64,000 nucleotides of DNA from Poronia punctata. Lineage: Eukaryota > Ascomycota > Sordariomycetes > Xylariales > Xylariaceae. Position 1 is the first letter of the stretch; each line of letters starts with the position of its first letter. A program made the translations under genes and the position numbers. This document shows, piece by piece, positions 46,069 to 57,537 of the stretch. Location: positions 240,651-304,650 of the forward strand of contig MU401473.1 of assembly GCA_022579005.1 (NCBI GenBank). Direction: 5' to 3'. Under the pieces are notes generated by a model, which saw only the letters and a list, made by a program, of their open reading frames with translations, did not search any database and was not told where the DNA came from.

Positions 46069-47382
46069 ATGACAGAGACCGCCACCCTCCCAAACGGTAA
46101 TCCTACCCTCACAAACCCCCCTCCCATTGAAATGGACTGTCCGGTTAGAAGGACGTCGCTCCGAATGAAAAATCGTCTAATCCTCAAATTAGACCAACGA
46201 GAGCGCGTCGGTCGTCGGCGGCCTTTCACCACGTGGGTTAAGAAGCTCGCCAACTTCAAGAGCGGGTCATCATCGTCAGCAGGCACCAACGGCAATGGTC
46301 CCTCTAAGCGCGAGGCAGCCTTTAAAGGCTCTAAGAAACGACCATCTAAGAACAATAACCCCTACCCGCAATCCGGTTGCATGAATACCGCCCCTCTGAG
46401 CTCTCGGAGCGACCCGTCGCCCTCGACCTCACAAGCCGGAACGCGCTCGAATCCGTCACTTATTGATCGAAGCCGGCCATCGACCCAATCCGGCCGTGCT
46501 TCCCGTCTCGCCGGCCCTCACCCTGCAGCTCCCACGAATTCTACAGACCAAGACACGGGCCATTCGATTCGGGCGCCCTCACACATGGCATCTTCGATGA
46601 CCGGGACAAGTCGGACTGCCGGTGGCGGTCTGGATTCGCGCAAAGGAGGTGATAGTACTTTCTCTTCGCCGGCGCCCTCGGTGCGGTCTCTGACGACTAC
46701 CCTCACAACTATTCAGTCTATGGCCCCAAACGGCGGTTCCAATGGTGGCCATTCGTCGAATCACAACTCTCAGACCATACAATTTTCCCAGCCGTTCCCG
46801 ACAACTTCGCCGGCTTCAGCCATACCGCCGCATCTTGCACCTCACGGCAACCCCACAACGTACAATTCTGCTACGGCCAACAACTTACTGACTGATAATG
46901 CATCGATTCTCACGCTTGCGTCCTCGAGCAAGAGAAGGCGTAGGCGGTCTATGGATACCGACGCCTCAGTGAGAGCTCTGGCACCATCTTCAGTATGGGG
47001 AGGCAGTCGTGAAAGTCTGCCGCTAAGCGTCCTGAGCTCCAACTTGGAGCGTTTCGACCGTGATTATACCCAAACTTCGGCGTTGCACCAATCGACAGCA
47101 AGGATTGCGGGTAACGACCGCACAAGCATCTACTCTACGACAGGTGTTGCGCCGGCTCTTGCGGGAGAGCGTAATAGTCTCTACGCCGGCAAACAGGGCG
47201 CCGGAGATGGCGCCAGTATCCGTAGCGGACTCCTCAGCCATGGCAGGGCTGATAGCATCAGCGGTAGTGTTGCTGGTGTGAGTAGCCCCTTGGCTAGCCC
47301 AAGAGAGGTGCCAGGGGGCAACCCAACAGAAGACATCGAGGACAACAAGGTCTATAAGGTGAAGGAAAGAGAGACTAGTTAA
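46069..47382 (+). CDS. Ser/Thr-rich, mostly disordered protein of unknown function
   Basis: The frame gives 437 residues from the ATG at 46069 (MTETATLPNGNPT); translation from a later ATG (MDCPVRRTS) is possible. A conserved-looking basic block RTSLRMKNRLILKLDQRERV and FTTWVKKLANFKS lies near the N-terminus. Long Ser/Asn/Thr/Pro-rich sequence follows. A polybasic SSSKRRRRRS and a second conserved-looking part (SLPLSVLSSNLERFDRDY, then ERNSLYAGKQ, DGASIRSGLLSHGRADS and SPLASPRE) come next. It has no membrane segment. I recall related fungal proteins carrying a 'calcium-modulated cation channel polycystin' label, which nothing in this sequence supports. The repeated SIRSG/SISGS phrases could be phosphorylation sites. 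Gene reality is fairly sure because of the long ordered frame; function is unknown. Confidence 0.75.
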   Translation: MTETATLPNGNPTLTNPPPIEMDCPVRRTSLRMKNRLILKLDQRERVGRRRPFTTWVKKLANFKSGSSSSAGTNGNGPSKREAAFKGSKKRPSKNNNPYPQSGCMNTAPLSSRSDPSPSTSQAGTRSNPSLIDRSRPSTQSGRASRLAGPHPAAPTNSTDQDTGHSIRAPSHMASSMTGTSRTAGGGLDSRKGGDSTFSSPAPSVRSLTTTLTTIQSMAPNGGSNGGHSSNHNSQTIQFSQPFPTTSPASAIPPHLAPHGNPTTYNSATANNLLTDNASILTLASSSKRRRRRSMDTDASVRALAPSSVWGGSRESLPLSVLSSNLERFDRDYTQTSALHQSTARIAGNDRTSIYSTTGVAPALAGERNSLYAGKQGAGDGASIRSGLLSHGRADSISGSVAGVSSPLASPREVPGGNPTEDIEDNKVYKVKERETS

Positions 47383-47988
47383 ATACGGCGCTTCGTCAAT
47401 TCACGATGACGCATCGGAAAAGTCTTGCTGCCTTGATAGGTCCTTTGGACCCGGAGTTGAATGCATTTTTCTTACTTTGCCAACTTTCCCTTCTTAACTC
47501 CAATTCTGTTGGCGTGCCAAGAAGCAGTGTCCGACGAGCCAGGGCTTCATTTTCAAGCGGCCCCCAAAATCGCTTTGAGTTCTCTTTTTCCCTCCCTTAT
47601 TGGTATGGTCGGACTGGATCGGTCGGAGGAACTTTGTTAGGAGATGGCATCGGAACGGGATTATGATGGTGACTATTCACTAGATACCCTATTTTTTTCA
47701 ACGGCTGCCCGTGCCGTTCATATTCTGGGTTTTACGAGAATATCGCAAGGAGTTATTGCGTTCCGCGAATTGAAAAGGATGAACCTTTGCTAGCTATGTC
47801 CTCGTACAGATAGAATGTACCATTGAAAGAATAGTCAAGCGAGCAAATAAGAAGCTACATGGCAGTAAAAGATATTTGAATATCATCATGTCTTGGACAA
47901 CTCTCCCAACCATGTACGTAAGGAGACGGGATGCCAACTATTATACGCCAGACACTAGATTAAAAAAGTATGAGGAGCTACCGAGCAC
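47383..47988. other. Convergent intergenic region
   Basis: About 600 bases between the disordered-protein gene and the nitrilase gene, both ending here. It must contain both 3' UTRs. No feature is seen. Confidence 0.5.
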
Positions 47989-49861
47989 TCAATGATAATA
48001 TGGCAAGGGTTCAAGATCTAGTCCCTCGACAGAGAACTTGAAACTATCGTTGCTGCATCGTGGGCTTCCGCCTATTAGCACTTTATTCCATCCGCTGCAA
48101 AAGGTATAATCATAAAAACGGGGGAAAGAGGAAAAGGAAAAGCTCACCGCGAATAACTCCCCGCAGCATCAAGATCCAACCGACCACGTACACAATCGCC
48201 CATATCGACATCAGCATAGATAATGCCCCGATCATCCTCCCACTGTGGACCGGCGAGGACCTCGCCAAAAGGCGAGACTATGCTGGAGCCACCGCGCACG
48301 AGAAACTTTTCGTTATCCTGCTTCTCTCTCTTCTTTCGTTGGAAAGACGTCTCTACAGGTGGTAGTTCTTGTTTTTGTTGTTGTTGTTGCTTGTCTTCTT
48401 CTTCTTCTTCGAATACGGCGGGGGGACTTAGGACAATCTCGTTGCCGTCTTCGTCAAAGACAGATCGTCGACGGGATCTACTTTTTCTCGAGGGGTTTGG
48501 GTTAGGGTTGGGTAAGGCTATTTCGAATCCTTCGTCTGTTAGGCATGAGTTGCGTCTTTGTTTTGGGTCCGGGTCTGTTGCTGCTGTCGCTGCTGCTGCT
48601 GTCGCTGCTGGTTTGTGGTTTGTTGCAGTGGTGTAGTAGTTGCAGTTGTTGTTGTCGTTTTGTCGGACGCACATGTTGGAACTTACAACGAAGCAGCGGC
48701 CTTCGATTCCGATTGTTTGCACTGCAATTGTTAGTTTGGTTTGGAGGGGCGTTGCGGTTCCCTCAGATTAGGATGCGATAGGTTAGGAAGTAAAGAAATA
48801 ATGTCAATACGTACTGAGAGGAAGCCATGTATCTCGACCATCAGCCGTCGGTGCGAAATACAAGTTGATACTGTAATATGCCATGTTAGCACATACGCCC
48901 CCCCCCAACATAGGATTTCTGCTTCGCTATAGACAGACATACTTTTGTGCATAAAGAGATTGTCTCAAGAGCGGCATGTAGTTCTCCCAGCAGATGGCAG
49001 CGGCAAGGTTAATGCGAATACCACGGATGGTAGTGCTAACCGCCTTCAATGTGGCAGGCGATCCTTGTGCCCAGATTAGTCTTTCTGATCCTGTCTGTCA
49101 AATTGTTAGTTGATGTCGTGTTTTTCCTTTCTCTTATCATGTCAAATCGGGGACAACCCCTGACAATGATATTTCGTGCACACACGCACACACAAGATTC
49201 CCAAATACCACACATAATGACAAGGGATAAACAAGCCTCAACCCATTCCAAGTCTTTGCAAAACATGACAACAGAGAAAAAAGCAAGGGAACAACACAAA
49301 TAAACAAAAACTCACCGGCAAAACCTTCCTCCTTTTCCCAATCACCCCGCGCCGCGGACACACATAAACAACCGCGCAATACAAACTGCCACCTGCCCTC
49401 TCAACGAGCCCAACGACGAGGAAAACGCCCGTCTCACGAGCAATACGCTCCAATTCCTCTCGTGTGCCATCGCCCCTCTTGGCCGGCCCGTTTCTGTTTA
49501 TATCGGTGTTTTCCTCATCAGCAGCATCCACGCCTTCCCCTAGATCCCTCTTAACCCATTTGGCCATCCCACCGGCCCCTCCTGGACCTACGATGTCCCC
49601 CAAGTCGATGGCATCTTTAAAGTACTTCTGAAAGTCATTGCGACCTTCCTCGGTACGTCCACCAATCTTACATCCAAAGTCAGAGCCTCTCGGATATCCG
49701 CCAAGGTATGCCTCGGGAAGAAGCAGAAAATCTGCCCTGTTTTCCCCTGCTGCCTTTGCAATCCGTTCAAGCTGAGCAAGAGTCTCGTGTCTCGAACTCT
49801 GAGTCGATGGAGATGCCGTGGCAAGGCGGATCCTTGGCGATGCCGCTACTACACCTGTCAT
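47989..49861 (-). CDS. Nitrilase-family carbon-nitrogen hydrolase
   Basis: Exons on the reverse strand (49316-49861, 48943-49094, 48815-48870, 48148-48721, 47989-48052) give 463 residues. The start is [19 protein letters not shown]. The nitrilase triad is complete: Glu of [15 protein letters not shown] (E50), Lys of GKRRKVLP (about 179) and Cys of [18 protein letters not shown] (about 217). [16 protein letters not shown] and [20 protein letters not shown] are normal C-terminal signatures. The motifs fit the nitrilase branch (nitrile to acid and ammonia), but cyanide hydratase-like or other amidase activity cannot be excluded. An insert of about 110 residues rich in Asn, Ala/Thr, Arg and Glu/Gln runs lies between [11 protein letters not shown] and [15 protein letters not shown]. 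Intron 1 is long (221 bases). The last acceptor was set at 48053 to restore SRNDSF. Confidence 0.88.
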
Positions 49862-50662
49862 TTTGTATTCTGGACAATACCTATGGAAGGGGTGGAAGGG
49901 CAATTGAGTCTTTCACTCAGGATAGGCTATCCTGCTTGGAACAATGGTGATGTTCAAGTGAGGGGTGGCAACTACGCTATTATCGACTCCAACTGACAAA
50001 TATCCTTTCAGAGCAAATGTTTCGTGGCCAGTGAGTGTCCGTATGAACAGGCCGACTGGGCTAGGTTAGTCCATATATACCCGAAAACACGACTATTTAA
50101 AGATTAATAGCATACATAGAAGCCTCGAGACCAACAGTCTAGAAGCTGACACTGCATATATAATCGCTAGACTGGGTGACAAGTTGGGACGTGAGCTGTC
50201 TAGATACCCCGCAACAAGTGCCAATCCAAGGTCACCGTGTTACGTAAAAATACACACCTTATCCAAGGATCATACGCGTCACACCTGCTATACATTAAGA
50301 AGAATTGTCGTCACAGCAACAGGGACAGCAGTTGCATGGAAAAGCATGTTGATTAAACGTCCTTGGTAAATCGAAACCAGACTCCAACTCCTGATACTAT
50401 CGGCCTGGCAGGGTATCTTGGCTACTGTATTAAGAGGCCTGTTAACACGGGACCTCGTAGCCCATTTACTTCATAACATCATCCTTTTCGCGTTCCATGC
50501 TTATGAGCAATCCATTATAAGTCCCCTTTTATCACCGCATGCCATCCATGCACATGTCCACCAACATTATGTGACTCCTAGGCTTGATTCCCTCATATCT
50601 AAGGCGAGAAATAATGAATCCTGCCGCAAAATTCAAGTCCGTCAATCACGCCAAAGCTAGCC
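49862..50662. other. Intergenic region nitrilase/CFEM gene
   Basis: About 800 bases upstream of the nitrilase gene and downstream of the CFEM gene. It has only short frames and no RNA gene or repeat that I can see. Confidence 0.5.
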
Positions 50663-51761
50663 TTATAGCAGCAGGGCGGCCAATCCGGCAGCAGCGACAA
50701 ACCCAACAGGAGCAGCAGTCTGATAGGGGCCGGAGCCGGAACTGCTACTGGTAGTGGGAGCGGGAGTCTCGGTCTCGGTCTCAGTGTCGGTGTCAGTGGT
50801 AGGGGCAGTGGTGGTGAAACTAGTGACCTCGGTTGAGCCGCCAGTAGTAATGGTAGACTCTGTAGCGATGGTTGTAGATCCATTACCAGATCCCGACTCG
50901 GTACCAGAAGTTGAGAAGATGGTGCTGGTAGCCACAGTGGTGGGCACAACGCTTCCATCACTGTTGGTAACGCTCGATACAATCTCCGTGGTGGAAACAG
51001 GGATACCGACACCAGTGCCAGTGGCAGAATCGGAGTCAGTGGAGGATGCGGCCGAACTAGTAATTACCGATCCGTCGCTGTTGGTGATGGTTGAGACTGC
51101 TACAGAGCTGGTGCCAGTGGCGCTACCTGAAGCATCGTCACCGCCGCCAGTGGCAGAAACGGTGGTAGTGGGTGCGGTTGCGCTTGACGAATCCTAGTTC
51201 AAATTAGCATCGGCCAACACTCCCCAAGCATTTGTATCGTCTATTCAGGTCCTCTTTGAGGAAGCGCTGGGTTGGGGCACAGTATGGTGTGCTGAAGAGA
51301 ATGTAACAGAATATAAACTTACAGCAGTAGCACCCAGGCCATTGACGATTACGCCTTTCGCTGTAAATTCATTTATTAGCTCATTCAATAACATGCACCA
51401 TCACCCAAAGGGAACATACCGCCACACCAGTCAACACCATACTGGACTACAGACTGTGCCTCATCTTGCGAACCGCAAGCAGCGGTAGCACAGTCTCGAA
51501 CTCCGTAAGAGAAGTCGACGTTGTTGCAGAGACAGGCTCCATCGACAGCGTTCTCAGTGGTGCCACCATTGCAACCAAGGTCCGAAGCTTTGCCCAACAT
51601 GTTGCCCCAGCAAAGTGTCTAGAGTTTGAGGGTCAATAACACTAGGATAACAAACCCATGTAGGCAAGGTGACTTACACCGCAAGCGGGGAAATCGGAGG
51701 GAATCGTCTCAGCTAGGCCGAGGCCAGCAGAGACTGCGACAAAAACCATGGAGTACTTCAT
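50663..51761 (-). CDS. GPI-anchored CFEM-domain cell-surface protein
   Basis: Exons on the reverse strand (51678-51761, 51420-51618, 51323-51360, 50663-51193) give 283 residues. A signal peptide (MKYSMVFVAVSAGLGLAE) is followed by one CFEM domain with all eight cysteines: PACG, TLCWGNM, LGCNGG, GACLCNN (two), VRDC, AACG and DWCGG. A long Ser/Thr/Gly-rich stalk with repeated NSDGSV units follows. The C-terminus is hydrophobic (VGFVAAAGLAALLL) after a small-residue SGSG site, as expected for a GPI anchor. CFEM proteins are fungal-specific. Some bind haem for iron uptake and others act in adhesion or infection. The sequence does not say which applies here. The Asp/Glu-rich TDTDTETETET stretch in the stalk is a simple repeat. 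Confidence 0.92.
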
Positions 51762-54700
51762 CTTGGCGACGTCAAAGATTGGATAGTAAGAGTTCGTGGG
51801 CCGTGTTTGTATCTGCTGAAAACTGTAAGAATTACTGTTCCAGAAAACAGATGCTCAAAAGCGTGCACAAAAAAAGTTGAAAAGGTAGAAGTGGGAAATA
51901 GTTGAGGGCTGTGATGTTTGAAGATGCCTATGCAGCTGTTGAGGTCTGCCACTGGATGGTGTGGTGAAAAGAGAAGAGAAAGGAAGATAGGTTGTAAATG
52001 AGAACAGGGACAGGAAGAAGTACAAGTGGTAGGGTGGGCGGGACGTTTTTGGGCTTCCCGTGTCAGTCCTTAACATGTAGGGTTTGTGTTGACAAAGTAA
52101 GTGCGAGCGGCATAGGTAAATGAGCAGGCGGAAGGTATGTTGCGCATGTATACACGGAGAAGGCGCAGTGTGACATGTACCCCCTCCATCCATAATTTAA
52201 GTACAGGCACGAATTTCCCCTACATTTGCTGGTGACACTCACGTGCCACTTCAGGGACAAGCTGGATGGGGTCAAAGGAGGCGATGAACCTTAGCTTACC
52301 AAAAGACTTGAGTCGGAATATTGTCAGAGATGATAGTGCTATTCACTGTTGTCAGACTTGTTCGGGAAGAAGCTTTGGTGTTATAACAGAGCAGGTAGAG
52401 GCTGGGAGAGGAAGGCAGGAGGTCCTGGACCTGGCGCAAGGAAACCACCTGGTATGTTGATTCGACTCCGGCAAGTACAACATACAGCAGGCGACAGTAG
52501 TACAGAAGGAGATGACGAGATGCCTGAGTGAAAGTATAAAGACGACTTTTGGTTGAAGGAATAACTCTTCTTACCTTGATGCTGCTGGGAGCTCTTGTGG
52601 TTTGTGGTTTGGCAGGATGAACGGAGAGGAGACGAAGAAAGCCCTTGTACAAGTAGAAACGGCAGTAGCCTGGATAAATACCAAGTGGTTGCAGAATACA
52701 ATACCTACACGTAATCAGTTGAGCGTTGCCAGGGTGCAATTGACAATTACAGTGACGTCGAATTCGGAAAAGAAAGCAACAACAGATGATTTGTGTGACA
52801 GCTACAACCCACAAGGTACAGGTACATGCTCAGGTACCTACAAGTACTCTCAATGAAGGCAAGCCAATGAGAGGAGACTTTACCAAGTCTACACAATACA
52901 TCTTTGGTACAAGACTTGACTTGATGTATCTACCCGCACGCTAAACAGTGCCGGCGCAGGTAGTTCTAATGAAGGCTCTGCTTTTGTCTAGCTCTGATAT
53001 TGAGGGACCGGATAGGGAAATTTGAGCAGAAAGGGACATTTTGGACCCTACTAGTATTGAATTCTTTGTTTGCCCATAAAGTTGGTAGCTATAAAACAGG
53101 ACGAATATGACAGCTCCTAAGCAAGTGAAAGATTTAACGTTTCATCAGATATGAAGTAGTTGAAATGGTTGATGTTGTCTGTCTTATTTTCTTTTCTCTG
53201 CTTAACTGTCCTGTGAAACGCTTTGTCAAGTACTACAGCACCAAATGCCTGGCATTCAAGTAGCTCCAAATGAAGCTTTTCAACTTGGTCATGTTGTTAC
53301 CGAGTACAAGGGTAGTATGGCTACTTGTCTGTTAGACCAGCTTCAATACTTTAATGTTGTTACTTTCCCCACGTATAATCTGCATACCGAGATGATATGC
53401 CTTTCCTGTTGGTTTACTTAAGTCGATCTGCAAATAACAGGCAGCTCTCTTAGTAGTACTGAGACAGAGTAGTGAATACGGCCTGAGTTTCTAAGCAGAT
53501 TAGTACCTACTTACACATCTTGAAATGTGAGTAGTATTGTGCATAATTGAAGTGTACATGCATGTAGTCATGATACTGCCCTAGCAAGACACCATTAAAC
53601 TTAGTTAACAAAATAGCCTTGTTGTTAGCCCAGATTCTGGTATGGTAGTCACAAGCATTATTGTCTGTAAATAAGGAGACTAATAAGGAGTCTTGGTCTA
53701 TCGTAGGCGTACACAAAAATAAAATTGTCATTTTGCATAGGAGAATCTGCTTCTGGAGTTTTAGAGCATCAGGTGTGTCACCACTTTATGTATTATAAAG
53801 TCCCAGCCCTCAGCTCATTGCCAATTTGTTTATGTACCCGGTAGTAGAACTGTGACTGTAGAGTGGCATGCTAAAAAATACATGCTGCGTTGTACACATA
53901 CACCGCTATGTCCTGCAACAACATAAACATATTGGTTCAAGACCTGGTAACAATGTTGTCGCTAAGTTAGATCTTAATTTCCTATTCTGTACTTATGTGC
54001 GTAGTTCTGGCTACTAACTACTCGTAGGTAGATCACAAATTACACATTTCACCAAGCACTATTTACAAGTAGGTCACAAAACATGCACCTCGCTCGAGTG
54101 TTATTGTTCCAAAAGCTGATGCGGCTATACCGGCCGGAAGCGACGTACCTCTACAAGTATTTGATTCCGTAAGACTACCTGAGCATCCTGCAATGCTACT
54201 CTGGGGAAGATGTAGAAGTGGATGAGGGCCCCAGGCAGAACCATGTTGCCAAATCAAGCTGATTACTGTAATGGGATAGCTTGCTTGTTGCCCAACGCCT
54301 TCATTGGCCACTCCAGAGGCCGGGTTAAAGCCCGCTCGGTCCAGATGCCTGCCAGCTTGTCAAGATGTCGATCTTGAACCCATCAATCTAGCGGCCGTGA
54401 CGTGGCTCCAGGACGACAGGGCAACTGTAACCTGCGAAGCACAGAAATGAGTAAAGAAGAGTAAAGAAAAATAACCTGCTAAAAGGTGACTATATGCGTA
54501 CTTGTACAGCCCATATACCATGTCATGTAATGTGTTTCCTTATAAGCTGAAGGTCGATCAATAGGATGTTGTTCAAATTTGAAATGATAATGACATCAGA
54601 GGAGATTAGTTAAGTCTGCATATGCTTAATTAACATTTACCAGGTCTTATCGCTTAGGTAATTGCTACCCGCTCCCCTGGAACTCATTACCCCCCTTTGC

Positions 54701-57444
54701 AGGTGAGAATATTGGGTGGAAGCTTTCTAGTACGGAGGCGTCCTGGATCAATGGTACCGTTACAGATTCATCATACCACAGTAGAAGATTCTCTACCAGG
54801 TCCAAGTTGAGAGCATACCTTGACGCATATGTACTTCGGCCTCCTCCCAGATCACCCTAATATTGATAAATTTGTACATGTAGTTACATATTATGTAAAC
54901 CCCGCAGTGGCAGTTGGTCGCTTAGCACTTGACCATGGAGGTACATGTACTGAATGTCCACGGTACCTCCCCATCACAAATCGAGAATCGCGATGCCATT
55001 AAAGCATATTAAACATGCGCGGCGGGCCACGCTATTGATTCCGCTAGTCCCAATGAATCAGGCCATTTCCTGTCCTACCTACCTCCCTACCCGGCTGCCT
55101 CGTTCTTCTGTTTCTGTCTCCCCGGTCTCGCAGCTGGACCAAGCATGTTTGCCCTGTAACACCAGTGGTGCCACTTGCATGTTTGAGATGTCCCCGATGC
55201 AGATGTACGAGTATATGGCCGTAGCCTAGGTATGTGTATATCCCGAGCCTTGCCGTTGGTAGTGACGCAATGGATCGAAGCAATTTCATTCTTTGCAAAC
55301 TTCGGGAATGTCTTGAAGAATGCCCCCAATACGGTGCAAATGTCCGAGGCTGCAGCACAAGCATGGACAAATGATGTTGGAGAACGCTTTTATGAAAGGC
55401 GTGTTTCCACTCGGTTTCCTGACCGGAGAGCTGTGTTTCCCAGGAAACTGAATTTAATAATGCCGATCACATATGGGTTGTAGCCCAGCTACTGACTCTC
55501 TCAATCCAGATCTCCACTAGACTAGTATCGCCAAGCCGGAAACCAGCGATCTTAAGCGATGACACTCCCGGCATCAAAAGCGAGAAGCAGGTTCCTTTGT
55601 ACCAAGTATCTACACGTACAATAATACCCCCCACTAAATAAGTCTATAGGCGAAATTTTCACTTCTGACAATAAAAGTTATCAGAGAGGCACTTCAGTAG
55701 GTTAGGTGATTCATATGTAATCACAAGACCTTATGAAATTTGTGTATCATAGAAAATTTTATCCTAAGTAATGATGGATGTTGACGAATTGGGGAAATAT
55801 CGTGGGTCAGGGCAGTCCCGGTGCTTTGGCCCTTTGGTACACCATCTGGCCTGGCAGGGGACAACCATGTGGGCAGCCAAAACAAAAGGGGGGAGAGAAA
55901 AGAAAGAGGTAAAAACAGCTTCAAAATACCTACGAGGAGTTCATCCCGTTCACATGATTTCTCCAAGCCCCAGATAAGTACCTAGCTAACCTAGATACTA
56001 GAGCCCGCACCAATTCAATGGTCTGGATCTTGGTTTTCAGTTTAAACACTATGCTGGCTAAAACCTCGTCTCATCTCTACCTCGGCCCCTGTTCTTCTTG
56101 AGTTTGATAATACGACAAACCACTGTTCGGACAAATTGCTTCGACCGCTTCAAGTTGCTTGGAATCTGAAATGAAGCTGAATATTGCATTTTAAACAGGT
56201 CACAGTATGTATTAACGACCTCCAAACCAGAGTTTGACGTCGCAGAGATACGAGTAGAGCTCACAAGCGGTAGGTTTTAGCTTCAAGGCGGTCCGAGACG
56301 CTATTCCTGCGCCTGTCGGGGATACCGACACGCAAAAGTACCGCCTAGCGCGCCGATGCGAATCTATACGATACTAAAACATCACGATGGCGCAGTATTA
56401 AGCTATAGGTGATCGATCAAGAGGCCGCTTCACGACTACAGTAGATATCACCCGCCCCAACGCTCAGATAGACCAGCATACACGGTATTCACATGTACAC
56501 CTCCTCGGTAACATACCTTGGTTTACAATCAAGATTTAAACCAAATGCGATGGTGGACGATGGCTTCAAACCAGGGGCACCGATCTTTGCGTCGCGGTCC
56601 TTTGTCCACATTGGATTCCTCAATTTACGTGTAATTGCCCACGGAAAGTAACTGGGCCGATATTGCGAGCTGACTCCTGCTTACAATCATGGGGTAGACG
56701 CCTTTAATAACGCATAAACTCTATCACGCCACGGCTCTTCACTTAAACACTATTAACCAGGGACCATCACGAATCCCAATCTAGGGTACCGAGTGTTGCC
56801 AACAGCCATCGGCCCTGAGCTCAATGAGGTAAGGGCCTTGATATCGCTGTCGTCAAACCCGTCCTCAAGGAAATATATAATATATAATAACCCCTCCAAC
56901 CTCAACCCTCGTACGAAGCGACATGGCTGTAAGTATCGGCGCTTCTCGGTGATGTGCAATATTTCTGTGTGACCAACTCCGAGCTCATTTTGTACATATA
57001 GAGCATAGCATACGTAACACTTATGGCATCATGCGCATAATACGCGCAAGGGCTCTGTTCAACGATGCCGATTAGGGATGACAGAGTGCGCTCTGTGTTG
57101 GCATTCCGAAACCGTGATGTTTTAAGCGGGACAACATGTTTTGCTGAGCTGGGTAGCACGCGATGGTGTGTCAAGATATGCCCATTAACCTACCCAAAAA
57201 GATGAGAGCCCTATCATATTCTCCAGCGATTAGGAGAAATGAGGAGGAGCCTGCTGTTATGGCTGGGTGAAGAAGGGCAGCGTGTTGCTTCCGGGGCGGG
57301 ATTAGTTAACATTTTGTTGTTATACTTACTTACATCAACGGCACCACCCGCCCAAAAAAAAAAAAAAAAAAATTTGCATCAAATCCGCTCCACTGTTGTT
57401 CTGGTCTATGACCTCTCTTTGGTAGCACATAAAAATAAAAGTTG
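51762..57444. other. Long gene-poor region
   Basis: About 5.7 kb without a supported gene. The longest frame is 172 codons (52296-52814, minus), low in protein character and overlapped by other frames. Three TACGAGTA octamers occur (54019 as TACTCGTA, 55206, 56249). A 19-base A run is at 57354-57372. Base composition is ordinary, unlike the block after 58.6 kb. It probably holds the CFEM promoter at its left end. Confidence 0.55.
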
Positions 57445-57537
57445 TAGTCGTACCGTGGATCGAACACGGAACCTTCTCGGATCATGTACACAAGTTATAC
57501 TGTGAACGAGAAATCATAACCATTAGACCATACGACT
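57445..57537 (-). tRNA. tRNA-Val (CAC) with intron
   Basis: The reverse complement folds as a tRNA. The acceptor strands AGTCGTA and TACGACT pair perfectly, and the D arm reads GTCTAATGGTTATGAT. The anticodon stem TCTCG/CGAGA encloses TTCACA, and the T arm is CCGTG-TTCGATC-CACGG. The anticodon is CAC (valine). About 20 bases interrupt the anticodon loop as an intron. An alternative stem shifted by one base would give anticodon TCA, but the valine reading gives better pairing and matches known fungal tRNA-Val. The first base is A, paired with U72, instead of the common G-C pair. Confidence 0.85.

Noticed and set aside
52296..52814. 172-codon minus frame in the gene-poor region
   Set aside because: It has no motif, low protein character and overlapping frames on both strands. 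It also lacks a plausible neighbouring exon.
57445..57537. Suppressor-type tRNA with anticodon TCA
   Set aside because: This needs an anticodon stem shifted by one base. The CAC (valine) reading gives better pairing and fits known tRNA-Val.
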